From: Flavipsychrobacter sp.
Lineage (GTDB): Bacteria; Bacteroidota; Bacteroidia; Chitinophagales; Chitinophagaceae
Length of the DNA: 64,000 nucleotides
NCBI GenBank assembly: GCA_016787265.1
Contig: JAEUVF010000005.1
Span: 186,001-250,000, forward strand
Direction: 5' to 3'
Position numbers and translations under genes: made by a program. The notes beneath the pieces were generated by a model. The model did no database searches. It was not told the origin of the DNA and saw only the letters and a program-made list of their open reading frames with translations. How positions within the stretch are numbered: the stretch's first letter is position 1; each line of letters opens with the position of its first letter. This document shows, in pieces, positions 53,775 to 62,146 of the stretch.

Positions 53775-54731
53775 ATGAAAAGAATCTTCCAGTTTTTTAG
53801 CATAGCAGCGGCTTGTATGACAGCCGGTATGGTGGCTACTGCACAGGATCATGTTACTGTAAAATCAGCAGCTCCCCAAATTGAAGGGCGCTGGGATATG
53901 ACCGTTATAGAAAATGGTGTACCTAAGCCATCCTGGCTGGAAATCAATCATTCTGGCCATAAGCGGCTGGTTGGTCACTTTGTTGGTATGGGTGGAAGTG
54001 CCCGCCCGGTATCCCAGGTATTTTTTAAAGATGGTAAGTTGAGTTTCAGCTTACCTCCGCAATGGGAGGCTGAAGACAATGACCAGAAATTTGAGGCAAC
54101 CCTGCAGGATGGAAAGTTAACCGGAACCATGGTGGAAGCTAATGGAAAGGTATGGCCGTTCACAGCCGTGAAAGCTCCTGCATTGCGCCCGGCCAAGGCG
54201 CCGGTTTGGGGCAAGCCGATTGCTTTGTTCAATGGTAAAGATCTTAATGGCTGGAAACCATTGGGAGAAAACAGCCAATGGGTGGTAGAAAACGGAGTAT
54301 TGAAAAGTCCGAAATCTGGTGTTAACCTGGCAACTGAGCAAAAGTTCCGCGATTTTAAACTGCATGTTGAGTTCCGTTGTCCGGCTGGCAGTAACAGTGG
54401 TGTATACCTGAGAGGCCGGTACGAAGTGCAAATCGAAGACAGCTATGGCAAGGATCCTGCAAAAGATCTGTTAGGAGCTATTTATGGCTTTATTTCTCCT
54501 GTAGAAATGGCTGCAAAGAAAGCTGGTGAATGGCAGACCTACGATATTACCCTGGTGGGCCGCTATGTGACTGTTTTCCTGAATGGCAAGCAGATTGTTT
54601 ATTACCAGGAAATCCCGGGTATAACAGGTGGTGCGCTGGATAGCAATGAAGGAGAACCCGGACCGATTTTCTTCCAGGGAGATCATGGTCCGATTGAATT
54701 CCGGAATATTACGATTACTCCCGCGCAATAA
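53775..54731 (+). CDS. Exported DUF1080 (3-keto-disaccharide hydrolase family) protein
   Basis: 318 aa from the ATG at 53775; a TTG two codons upstream is less likely. Signal peptide ends VATAQ. N-terminal small beta domain (about 30-130; IEGRWDMTVIENG, a lipocalin-like layout) followed by the DUF1080 jelly-roll (about 150-318; IALFNGKDLNGWKPLG, GSNSGVYLRGRYEVQIEDSYG, VFLNGKQIV, PIFFQGDHGPIEFRNI). Probably acts on oxidised glycosides in the periplasm. Stands alone between its own promoter candidate and a strong terminator, unlike the double-domain relative at 18949-22392. Confidence 0.88.
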   Translation: MKRIFQFFSIAAACMTAGMVATAQDHVTVKSAAPQIEGRWDMTVIENGVPKPSWLEINHSGHKRLVGHFVGMGGSARPVSQVFFKDGKLSFSLPPQWEAEDNDQKFEATLQDGKLTGTMVEANGKVWPFTAVKAPALRPAKAPVWGKPIALFNGKDLNGWKPLGENSQWVVENGVLKSPKSGVNLATEQKFRDFKLHVEFRCPAGSNSGVYLRGRYEVQIEDSYGKDPAKDLLGAIYGFISPVEMAAKKAGEWQTYDITLVGRYVTVFLNGKQIVYYQEIPGITGGALDSNEGEPGPIFFQGDHGPIEFRNITITPAQ

Positions 54732-54752
54732 TTGCAGGGGTGCTTAACTTAT

Positions 54753-54785
54753 AAGGCAGACAGGATTCACTATCCTGTCTGCCTT
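54753..54785 (+). terminator. Strong intrinsic terminator
   Basis: Perfect 14-bp stem AAGGCAGACAGGAT / ATCCTGTCTGCCTT with a 5-nt loop, followed by TTTT on the plus strand; 21 bp after the DUF1080 stop. It also lies 3 bp from the convergent cydB stop, where it may help block read-through, though the minus side lacks a T-run. Confidence 0.92.
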
Positions 54786-54787
54786 TT

Positions 54788-55816
54788 TTAATAGCTCATC
54801 TCATCGAGTTTTACTTTCCCTTTGAATGTCCAGAAAACAAAGGCGGTATAGGTTGCTACGAGTGGTGTGCCGATCAGGGCGATGATCAACAGTGTTTTCA
54901 TGGTTTTTGCGGAGGAGGCGGCATTGTCAATGGTGATGCTGTTTGCCGGATCATTGCTGGCGTAAAGCAGGTAGGGAAATACTTCCACTGCCACAGCGAT
55001 CAACAGGGAAGCGATGGTGATCGATGAGAACAAAAAAGCGAGCCGGTAATTCCCTCTTTTTAATTGCCTCGGAATGCTTGCGATGGCAAGTATCATGATC
55101 ACCGGAAAAATAAAATACTGCGGGTTGCTGCGAATTTTATCACTGAGGTGCGGAATGTATAACAACGTGTATAAGGTGGTCAATGAAAATGCAACCACAA
55201 AAAATATGGTAAAATTTTTAGCCAGCACGGTCAGTTTTACATAGAGCCGGTTTTCTGTTTTCATGGCAAGATAAATGGCGCCATGCATCATGAACAGGGC
55301 CAGGGTAGTAATTCCTACCAATATGGAAAACAGGTTGAAAAAGGAGAGCATGGAGCCGGAGAATTCTTTTTCTTCATTAAGCGGAATACCAAGTGCTACA
55401 TTTCCAAGCATGAGTCCCAGTGAAAAGGTTACTACCACACAGGCAAACGTGTATACAATATCCCAGGTGAGTCGCCATAATTTACCCGGTTCTTTGCTTC
55501 TGAATTCAATGGCCACTGCCCGCCAGATCAGTCCGATTAGAAATACCATTACAGGCAGATAAAAAGCGGAGAATACTGCTGCATAGGCAACGGGGAATCC
55601 TGCAAACAGGGCTCCGCCGGCAATTACCAGCCAAACTTCATTGCCATCCCACACCGGGCCGATTGCATTCAGAGCAATGCGTCGACTTTCTTCCTTTTTC
55701 AGAAACAGATGTAATGCGCCGGCACCCAGATCAAAGCCATCCAGGATGGCATAACCGCTGATCACCGCGCCAAAAACAAGAAACCACCAGGTATTATAAT
55801 CGAGACCTAAAAACAT
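54788..55816 (-). CDS. cydB: Cytochrome bd quinol oxidase subunit II
   Basis: 342 aa, eight or nine membrane helices. N-terminal FGAVISGYAILDGFDLGAGAL and GPVWDGNEVWLVIAGGALFAGFP are the CydB signatures (the latter carries the W-D-G-N-E-V-W motif). Partner of CydA in the terminal oxidase that reduces O2 with quinol under low oxygen. 10 bp after cydA in the same transcript. No cydX-like small gene is seen after it before the terminator. Confidence 0.95.
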   Translation of the reverse strand: MFLGLDYNTWWFLVFGAVISGYAILDGFDLGAGALHLFLKKEESRRIALNAIGPVWDGNEVWLVIAGGALFAGFPVAYAAVFSAFYLPVMVFLIGLIWRAVAIEFRSKEPGKLWRLTWDIVYTFACVVVTFSLGLMLGNVALGIPLNEEKEFSGSMLSFFNLFSILVGITTLALFMMHGAIYLAMKTENRLYVKLTVLAKNFTIFFVVAFSLTTLYTLLYIPHLSDKIRSNPQYFIFPVIMILAIASIPRQLKRGNYRLAFLFSSITIASLLIAVAVEVFPYLLYASNDPANSITIDNAASSAKTMKTLLIIALIGTPLVATYTAFVFWTFKGKVKLDEMSY

Positions 55817-55826
55817 AAGTGTATGT

Positions 55827-57209
55827 TTAATTCATGATCGGGTTTTCGCGAATGCTTTTGGCTTCCACTTCTTTTTCATCAGCGGGGGCAGTAAGCTCCG
55901 GACCGTGTTTGATCTTTTTATTCAGTAGGTAGAGGAACAATACTAACAGTATAGAGTAAACGAGTGTAAAGAGGATCAGGGAAACCAGCACCTGTTCTGC
56001 TTTCACTGCTTTGGACAAGGCATCAGAAGTTCTCAGGAGATTGTATACCACCCAGGGCTGGCGGCCCATTTCTGCAGCAAACCATCCTGCCTGGTTAGCA
56101 ACCTGGGGTAATAATACTGCCCACACAAAAACACCCATCAGCCACTTGTTCTCAAACAATTTTCCCCTCCACCATTGCCAGCTGGCGTAGAGAGTTAGTG
56201 CGATCAATAACATACCAATCGCCACCATGATATGGTAAAATTGAAAAACCGCATTCACCTGTGAAGGACGATTTTCGGGCTTAAATGCATTTAAGCCGGT
56301 AACGGGTGTTTTGAAATCCTGGTGCAGGATAAAACTGAGTCCGCCTGGAATTTTTATACCGGTAGTGGTTTGTGTCTGGTTGTTTACCCAGCCAATCAGG
56401 TACATATCGGCCACTGCGCTGCTATCATAATGGCCTTCGAGCGCAGCCAGTTTAGCCGGTTGATTTTTTGCTACTCCATCAGCACTTTTATGTCCGGTAA
56501 ACAATTGAGCCAGCGAGAAAATCGTAGCAACTGCCAGTGCAATTTTGAATCCTGGTTTGGCAATGGCCAAATGTTGTCCTTTGCGGATATAATAAGCATG
56601 TACACTCAGTACCAGGAAGGCGCCGGCAAGGAAGGCCCCAATCCATACATGGCTTAACCGTTCCATACTGGATGGATTAAAAACCATTTCCCAGAAATCA
56701 GTGATTTCCGCTCTTGCCTGCAGGCCTTCGCCCACAATATGGTATCCTGCGGGAGTTTGCTGCCAGCTATTGGCTACAACAATCCAGACAGCACTGAACA
56801 TCGAGCCAAGGAATACCATAATGGTGGAAAAGAAATGCACTTTTGAGCTGACACGATTCCATCCAAACAACAGAATACCGAGAAAACCGCTTTCAAGAGC
56901 AAAAGCGAAAATGCCTTCTGCAGCCAGCGCGCTACCAAAAATATCACCCACATACTTGGAATAGGTAGCCCAGTTGGTTCCGAATTCAAATTCCATGATG
57001 ATTCCGGTTGCAACCCCAAGCCCAAAGATCAATGCGAAAATCCGGATCCAGAACCGGGTCATGTCTTCATAAATTTTCAAACCCGTTTTGAGGTACAATC
57101 CTTCCATGATGACGAGAATCAATCCAAGTCCGATGCTTAAGGGCGGGTAGATATAATGAAAGGCAATGGTGAAAGCGAACTGAATGCGGGAAAGTATTTC
57201 AACATCCAT
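55827..57209 (-). CDS. cydA: Cytochrome bd quinol oxidase subunit I
   Basis: 460 aa from the ATG at 57207-57209 (a longer opening adds 17 unlikely residues). Features: LSRIQFAFTIAFHYIYPPLSIGL with the heme b595 histidine, GVATGIIMEFEFGTNWATYSKYVGDIFG, and the GRQPWVVYNLLRT motif near 385-400. The quinol loop between helices 6 and 7 is present but there is no long insert, so it is the short-Q-loop type. First gene of the cydAB operon. Confidence 0.95.
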   Translation of the reverse strand: MDVEILSRIQFAFTIAFHYIYPPLSIGLGLILVIMEGLYLKTGLKIYEDMTRFWIRIFALIFGLGVATGIIMEFEFGTNWATYSKYVGDIFGSALAAEGIFAFALESGFLGILLFGWNRVSSKVHFFSTIMVFLGSMFSAVWIVVANSWQQTPAGYHIVGEGLQARAEITDFWEMVFNPSSMERLSHVWIGAFLAGAFLVLSVHAYYIRKGQHLAIAKPGFKIALAVATIFSLAQLFTGHKSADGVAKNQPAKLAALEGHYDSSAVADMYLIGWVNNQTQTTTGIKIPGGLSFILHQDFKTPVTGLNAFKPENRPSQVNAVFQFYHIMVAIGMLLIALTLYASWQWWRGKLFENKWLMGVFVWAVLLPQVANQAGWFAAEMGRQPWVVYNLLRTSDALSKAVKAEQVLVSLILFTLVYSILLVLFLYLLNKKIKHGPELTAPADEKEVEAKSIRENPIMN

Positions 57210-57259
57210 AGAAAAGGCATTTAAGGAGTGAAAGGCAGGCAGTCGTTCGAACGAGGACA

Positions 57260-57267
57260 CAAAGATA
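57260..57267 (-). promoter_or_regulatory. Promoter -7 box candidate upstream of cydA
   Basis: An exact TATCTTTG (TAnnTTTG type) on the minus strand, about 50 bp before the cydA ATG. No -33 TTG stands at 19-21 bp, so an activator would be needed if it is real. Confidence 0.3.
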
Positions 57268-57373
57268 GGATCCCTTAAGGGGCGTTTATCGTTTTAGCCG
57301 GGAAATATTTTAAAAATCATCTATGTGACAAATAGTACAACCAGTTGTCGCTTTTTTTTGGATACATTAGAGT

Positions 57374-58585
57374 ATGAAAAGATTGCTCCCCGTTGTTTTA
57401 ATAACGACAATATGCTGTTTATTTATAGTTCGTTTATACAGTAACGTTAGTAAAGAGTCCGGTTTTAAAACTGGCGCAGAACAAACAGATCAATACCTTC
57501 CTTATTTAAAAGGTAAGCGGGTGGCTATATTGGCCAATCCAACCACCATAATAGGGAAAAAGCACCTGGTGGATAGTCTGATGTCACTTGGTGTACAGGT
57601 AGTGAAAGTATTTGGACCGGAGCATGGTTTCAGGGGCAATGCCAGCAATGGCGCAAAAGTGAAGGACGAGGTGGATGCTGCAACCGGCTTGCCGATTATT
57701 TCTCTTTATGGGGCCAAACGCAAGCCCTCAGCTGAAGACCTGGCGGATGTGGATTTGATGATTTTTGATATTCAGGATGTGGGCTGTCGGTTTTACACCT
57801 ATATCAACGTGTTAAGGGATGTAATGGAAGCTTGTTCTGAGCACAATAAGGAATTGATGATCCTTGACCGGCCAAACCCTAACGGCTACCTGGTAGATGG
57901 ACCTATACTGGATATGAAATTTAAATCGGGCATCGGCCAGTTTCCCATTCCCATTGCGCATGGTATGACGATTGCAGAATTTGCGCTGATGATCAATGGT
58001 GAAAAATGGCTGCGCGATTTGCCCGCCTGTAAGTTGAAGATCATCAAAATGCAGAACTACCATCACGATATGACCTATACCTTACCGGTAGCTCCTTCAC
58101 CCAATCTGAATACACAGCAGAGTATTGAATTATATCCCTCCATCTGTTTATTTGAAGGAACCATTGTCAGCCAGGGCAGAGGTACCAAAACACCTTTCAC
58201 CAAACTGGGCGCTCCCGCGCTCAAAGGCAGTTATACCTATCAGTTTACCCCTGTAAGTATTCCGGGTATGTCTGAAACACCACTTCATATGAACCAGGTA
58301 TGTTATGGACTTGATCTTATGAACTATGATATGTCTGCGCTGCGAAAAGAGCGGAAGCTCAATATTCAATGGATGATGGAAATGTATAAAGCATATCCTC
58401 ATAAAGAAAAGTTCTTTGACCGCAGCCAAAGCAACCAGATGGGCGATATCAACAAGCTGGCAGGTACAGATCAGTTTCAGCAACAAATCCGGGATGGTAG
58501 TTCAGAACAAGCTATCCGTGCCAGCTGGGAGCCGGGATTATCGCAATACAAAACAATGAGGAAGAAGTACTTGCTGTATCCTTAG
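57374..58585 (+). CDS. NamZ-like exo-beta-N-acetylmuramidase (GH171, formerly DUF1343)
   Basis: 403 aa. N-terminal hydrophobic signal/anchor (about 4-22). Family motifs: KVFGPEHGFRG, GLPIISLYGAKRKPS, MIFDIQDVGCRFYTYI, LDRPNPNG, PIAHGMTIAEFA and SRGRGT-like SQGRGTKTPF. Characterised members remove MurNAc from the non-reducing end of peptidoglycan fragments, so it serves cell-wall recycling. Own transcription unit: 164 bp separate its start from the divergent cydA start, and it is convergent with the DUF3179 gene. Confidence 0.9.
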   Translation: MKRLLPVVLITTICCLFIVRLYSNVSKESGFKTGAEQTDQYLPYLKGKRVAILANPTTIIGKKHLVDSLMSLGVQVVKVFGPEHGFRGNASNGAKVKDEVDAATGLPIISLYGAKRKPSAEDLADVDLMIFDIQDVGCRFYTYINVLRDVMEACSEHNKELMILDRPNPNGYLVDGPILDMKFKSGIGQFPIPIAHGMTIAEFALMINGEKWLRDLPACKLKIIKMQNYHHDMTYTLPVAPSPNLNTQQSIELYPSICLFEGTIVSQGRGTKTPFTKLGAPALKGSYTYQFTPVSIPGMSETPLHMNQVCYGLDLMNYDMSALRKERKLNIQWMMEMYKAYPHKEKFFDRSQSNQMGDINKLAGTDQFQQQIRDGSSEQAIRASWEPGLSQYKTMRKKYLLYP

Positions 58586-58607
58586 TGTTAAATTAAATTC
58601 TTGTTAG

Positions 58608-59795
58608 CTATTCCGGATATTGTTTGCTATCAGGATGAAATGATTGCCAGGAATGCCAGAATTCCTGATAGGCCTGAATTCGTTGAACTGCCATGCCAGA
58701 CAGAGGCCCTTCTATGCATTCTCCTTTAAGATTCCACAGGGAACCTGTTTGAACATCCCGTAATTCCTGAGTGGCAGCATTCCAGGTAAAATGCAGCGCT
58801 TGTGATCCCTGCATCCGATTGAATACATGAAAGCTCACAGTATCCTTTTCAAGTAGAATCAGCAATGGTAATTGCGACAGAGAGTCCTGAATAATGCTTC
58901 GTTTTACCAATTCATTCCAGTCATAAGCCTTCGACTCCTGCTTCGTATGTACACCTATCACCCAGGATTTAAATCTCCAGGAAGCTGAATCTCTTTTTTC
59001 AAGACTGCTTTTAATCGTACCATTATCAAATTCGGCCAGGTCCTCATAATCCTCCACAAAGGATGGATCAAATTGCATGATCTGACTGGAAGGGTTGGTA
59101 GCAATCCAGGCAGCCAGACTGGTTTGCTGTGAGGGTATTTCTTCAAGACTTGATCCTTTCAATGGGCCTGTAATGGCTTCACCAGTTGCCTGTCGCCACC
59201 AGGAACCAGTTCTGCTGTCTTCAAACATGGCATTAAAATGATCCATGCCCACTAACCGGAATTCTTCCGGCTGACCATTTACAACCGGACTAAATACTCT
59301 CCCGGTTCTGCATACTGTACAATAAGTTACCATTACCGGGGTGTTTCCAATGGTGTCTCTGACCTGGTGATGATATCCGATTACCTGGATAGGGTAAGCT
59401 TTGGCAACGCCGTTAATTTCAAGACCAATTACCAGTTTATTTCCGGGTATTTTATTGTTATTACTGTCTGCGAAAACTTTTTCTTTTGGCTGAAGAAACA
59501 TTTTATCAGCCAGCATGCGAAAATTGAAAAAATAAAATACGAATGCATACAACAGAATACCGGCTCCTGCAAGTATGCGGCCACCCCGTTTCTTAGTACG
59601 AACTAAAAGATACAATAGCAATCCGGCTACCAGCCAGCCAATCAACCGCAACCAGCTTATGTTGTTATGGAGCCAATAGGCAATATCAATCGTCTCCTTC
59701 CGCTGACTTCCTGGGAAGGGCATTATAAAATAAACCCGTGCTGCTTCAAGCAGCACCAGGAATAAAACGCTCAGGATAAAAAATAGTGGTTTCAT
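58608..59795 (-). CDS. DUF3179 membrane-anchored protein
   Basis: 395 aa. Three hydrophobic helices at about 3-24, 46-66 and 72-92, then a soluble domain of the DUF3179 family: AYPIQVIGYHHQVRDTIGNTPVMVTYCTVCRTGRVFS..., with Cys-x-x-Cys (TGT and TGC codons, so not selenocysteine), FNAMFEDSRTGSWWRQATGEAITG, and a second half with TGSLWNLKGECIEGPL. Family function unknown; some relatives carry selenocysteine at the CxxC, hinting at redox chemistry. The start overlaps the AhpD-like gene stop by 4 bp. Last gene of the leftward operon beginning outside the window at the TonB-dependent receptor. Confidence 0.88.
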   Translation of the reverse strand: MKPLFFILSVLFLVLLEAARVYFIMPFPGSQRKETIDIAYWLHNNISWLRLIGWLVAGLLLYLLVRTKKRGGRILAGAGILLYAFVFYFFNFRMLADKMFLQPKEKVFADSNNNKIPGNKLVIGLEINGVAKAYPIQVIGYHHQVRDTIGNTPVMVTYCTVCRTGRVFSPVVNGQPEEFRLVGMDHFNAMFEDSRTGSWWRQATGEAITGPLKGSSLEEIPSQQTSLAAWIATNPSSQIMQFDPSFVEDYEDLAEFDNGTIKSSLEKRDSASWRFKSWVIGVHTKQESKAYDWNELVKRSIIQDSLSQLPLLILLEKDTVSFHVFNRMQGSQALHFTWNAATQELRDVQTGSLWNLKGECIEGPLSGMAVQRIQAYQEFWHSWQSFHPDSKQYPE

Positions 59796-60349
59796 TTATT
59801 GATATTAAGTGGAGTATTGATGTATCCTTCTGCTGCTCTGACAGGTGCTCTGTCTACATAAAATTGCCGGTCTTCCGGTGCCCAGGTAGAGAGGCCGTCT
59901 ACATAGCGGTTATACATACAAAAAGCGGCGGCAATCAACACCGTGTCGTGGATTTCCCGATCCGTTGCTCCTTCCTTTCGGGCTGTTGCAATATGTTTTT
60001 CATGTACGTGTTTACCTCCCTTTTGGACGGCTGCAGCGATCTCCAGCAAGGCTTTCATTTTTTCGGATATCGGTGCAATGGAATGATTTTCTTTTATTGT
60101 ATCAATACCCCGGATATCCAGGTTTAAATAATATCCCGCAAGGGCACCATGTACATTCTGACAAAAGAAACAGTCGTTTTTGTACGACACAAAGGTGGCG
60201 ATCAATTCACGTTCTCCCCGGCTTAAGGAGTTCTCATTATTCCGTAAAAGTTGTTCTGCCAGTTCATTCAACGGTCTGGCTGTATCCGGACTATACGCCA
60301 TTAATCCGCGAATGCCGGGTAGTTCGTTTTGTAAATCTATATATGCCAT
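59792..60349 (-). CDS. AhpD-fold (carboxymuconolactone-decarboxylase family) peroxidase-related protein 1
   Basis: 185 aa from the ATG at 60347-60349, which is 1 bp past the paralog stop; an opening 9 codons longer would run into that gene. AhpD-type core motif: ELIATFVSYKNDCFFCQNVHG with Cys60, Cys63 and His67 (CxxCxxxH), followed by the TDREIHDTVLIAAAFCMYNRYVDGLST region. Enzymes with this motif reduce peroxides or act as thiol-disulfide relays. No signal peptide. Clearly a tandem paralog of the next gene upstream. Overlaps the DUF3179 start by 4 bp. Confidence 0.9.
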   Translation of the reverse strand: MAYIDLQNELPGIRGLMAYSPDTARPLNELAEQLLRNNENSLSRGERELIATFVSYKNDCFFCQNVHGALAGYYLNLDIRGIDTIKENHSIAPISEKMKALLEIAAAVQKGGKHVHEKHIATARKEGATDREIHDTVLIAAAFCMYNRYVDGLSTWAPEDRQFYVDRAPVRAAEGYINTPLNINK

Positions 60350-60350
60350 T

Positions 60351-60899
60351 TTAAGTGGTTTGATTGGGTAAAACATAACCTATGTTGCTCATGCGCTCTC
60401 CCATGGCAATATAATCGGATAGCTGTTCCGGTGTAGTGGTTGCAAGTCCGTCAACATACCGGTTAAACATGCAAAAGGTTGCAGCAATAAGTACCGTATC
60501 ATGGATATCACGGTCACCTGCACCCGCAGTTCTTGCTTTTTCAATGTCTTCCGGTTTCACTTCTTTACCCAGCTTTTGAACTTTACCGGCAATAGCCAGC
60601 AACGCTTTTAATTTGGGCGATACAGGCGCTGAACCCAAATCTTTGAGTACCTCATCAACCAGGTGTTGCTGCTCTTCATACAAACATCTTGCAGCGGCAG
60701 CATGGCTTTGATAACAGAAATCACAGTTGTTGAGATAAGAAACGTAGGCAGCTATCAATTCACGATCAGCAGCATGCAGGGACGACTCCCCTCTTAACAG
60801 AATCTGTACCAATTCGTACAGATATTTTCCTGTTTCAGGTCGATAGATCACCAGGCTGCGTATGCCTGGTACAGAATCCGGTAATGTTATATGAGGCAT
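60351..60899 (-). CDS. AhpD-fold (carboxymuconolactone-decarboxylase family) peroxidase-related protein 2
   Basis: 182 aa. Core motif ELIAAYVSYLNNCDFCYQSH with Cys59, Cys62 and His66, then DRDIHDTVLIAATFCMFNRYVDGLAT. Shares PGIR.L..Y.P.T at the start and nearly the whole helical C-terminal half with the downstream paralog, so they arose by tandem duplication. Starts 2 bp after the MFS transporter stop. Cytoplasmic. The two proteins may form a heteromer, as AhpD-fold proteins are trimers or hexamers. Confidence 0.9.
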   Translation of the reverse strand: MPHITLPDSVPGIRSLVIYRPETGKYLYELVQILLRGESSLHAADRELIAAYVSYLNNCDFCYQSHAAAARCLYEEQQHLVDEVLKDLGSAPVSPKLKALLAIAGKVQKLGKEVKPEDIEKARTAGAGDRDIHDTVLIAATFCMFNRYVDGLATTTPEQLSDYIAMGERMSNIGYVLPNQTT

Positions 60900-60901
60900 G
60901 A

Positions 60902-62140
60902 TTAAGTTGTTACAGTGTGAATAGTGTTGTTTTGATTCATTCTTTTTTTACTGGCCGCCAGTACCAGCCAGCCCAGCGGAAACGTAAGCGAGAAAATAAA
61001 AATCGCATTGCCGTAACCACCCAGTCCTGCTACCAGTACTCCTACAAACAGTACAGCAATGGCAGTAAAAAGCCGGCCGATATTAAAGCAGAATCCAGCA
61101 GAGGAGGCTCTTACTGCTGATGGAAAAAGCTGTGGTATATAAGCCGACAACACTCCCTGGCTTACGCCGAAAAAGAAGGATAGCAATCCGATTTTCACCA
61201 GTATAACCGGGTGGTAATGGGTATTTATCCGGAACAGGATAAAAGAAAGCAGGGTACACATGCCAAAACAGATCGCCATGATTTTTCTTATCCCTATTGC
61301 ATTGGCCAGCCAACCGGAGACAAAGCCTCCGGTCAGCCCGCCCATTCCCATCAGCATCATACTGAGGCCTCTTTCTTTTTGAGCATCCGTACCGGGCAGC
61401 AGGCTTTGTATCCAGGTAGGTAGCCAGGAGAAGATGGCCCACAGGCCTATGAGCATACTACTGAAGAGCATCGATCCCATGATCAGATTCGGCAGATTTT
61501 CTTTGGAAAACAATCCTGTTGTCCTGGTTTGCAATGAAAGATCCGGAGCTTGTTCTTTTCTTCGGCTATCCGGAACAGTTATCAACCAGATCCCGCTTAC
61601 TGCCAGCAATAGAGGTATGAGCCCTATCAGAAATCCTTCCCTCCAGGAAGAAACCAGGTAGTTGATAAGTCCCGCTGAAAAAATGCCAACCGGAATTCCT
61701 ATTGATAAAATTCCGATGACAATATTCCGTGATGAGGCGGGCCATACTTCACTTAGCCAGGAGAAGGAGATGACCAGCACACCTCCTACACCAAATCCAC
61801 TCAGGAATCGCGAAGCAAGTATTCCCTCCCAGCTTGTCTGATAACCGGTTGCGATGGTTGCCAGTCCATAGCAGGTGATGGCGAGCAGCAAGGCCTTTTT
61901 TCTACCGATGCGGTCGCTGATCAATCCCCAGCTAAAGCCACCAATTGCCCATCCTGCAATAAACAGAGCATTGATATATGCACTGATGGTGGACAGCTCA
62001 GCGTCAGGAAGTTTTAAATCCCGGACTACCATGGGCAGATAAACAGACATCAGGGTGGATACAGTTCCTCCAATCGCGCTGCTTACAAAACAGATCAGGA
62101 ACAAAAGCCGGTACGACTTGTTGATTGTTGTTGAATGCAT
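60902..62140 (-). CDS. Major facilitator superfamily transporter
   Basis: 412 aa, twelve predicted helices. Loop 2-3 motif GLISDRIGRKKALLL, helix 4-5 GFGVGGVLVISFSWLSEVWP and RWREGF-like SSWREGFLIG; these recall the aromatic-acid:H+ symporter and sugar-porter groups. The charged central loop (about 195-215) reads DSRRKEQAPDLS. It starts 6 bp after the TonB-dependent receptor stop, so outer-membrane and inner-membrane transport appear to be coupled. Substrate unknown. Confidence 0.9.
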   Translation of the reverse strand: MHSTTINKSYRLLFLICFVSSAIGGTVSTLMSVYLPMVVRDLKLPDAELSTISAYINALFIAGWAIGGFSWGLISDRIGRKKALLLAITCYGLATIATGYQTSWEGILASRFLSGFGVGGVLVISFSWLSEVWPASSRNIVIGILSIGIPVGIFSAGLINYLVSSWREGFLIGLIPLLLAVSGIWLITVPDSRRKEQAPDLSLQTRTTGLFSKENLPNLIMGSMLFSSMLIGLWAIFSWLPTWIQSLLPGTDAQKERGLSMMLMGMGGLTGGFVSGWLANAIGIRKIMAICFGMCTLLSFILFRINTHYHPVILVKIGLLSFFFGVSQGVLSAYIPQLFPSAVRASSAGFCFNIGRLFTAIAVLFVGVLVAGLGGYGNAIFIFSLTFPLGWLVLAASKKRMNQNNTIHTVTT

Positions 62141-62146
62141 AACTGG

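Noticed and set aside
57301..57373. CRP/FNR-type site between cydA and the muramidase gene
   Set aside because: Only loose half-sites (TGTGA and TTGT) occur, without proper symmetry or spacing.
58608..59795. Selenocysteine in the DUF3179 protein
   Set aside because: The codons of the CxxC motif are TGT and TGC and no in-frame TGA occurs.
51438..60899. Aromatic-ring (beta-ketoadipate) pathway from the intradiol dioxygenase and the two carboxymuconolactone-decarboxylase-family genes
   Set aside because: The dioxygenase is an exported lipoprotein 8 kb away in another unit, the AhpD-fold proteins carry the CxxCxxxH redox motif, and no other pathway gene is present.
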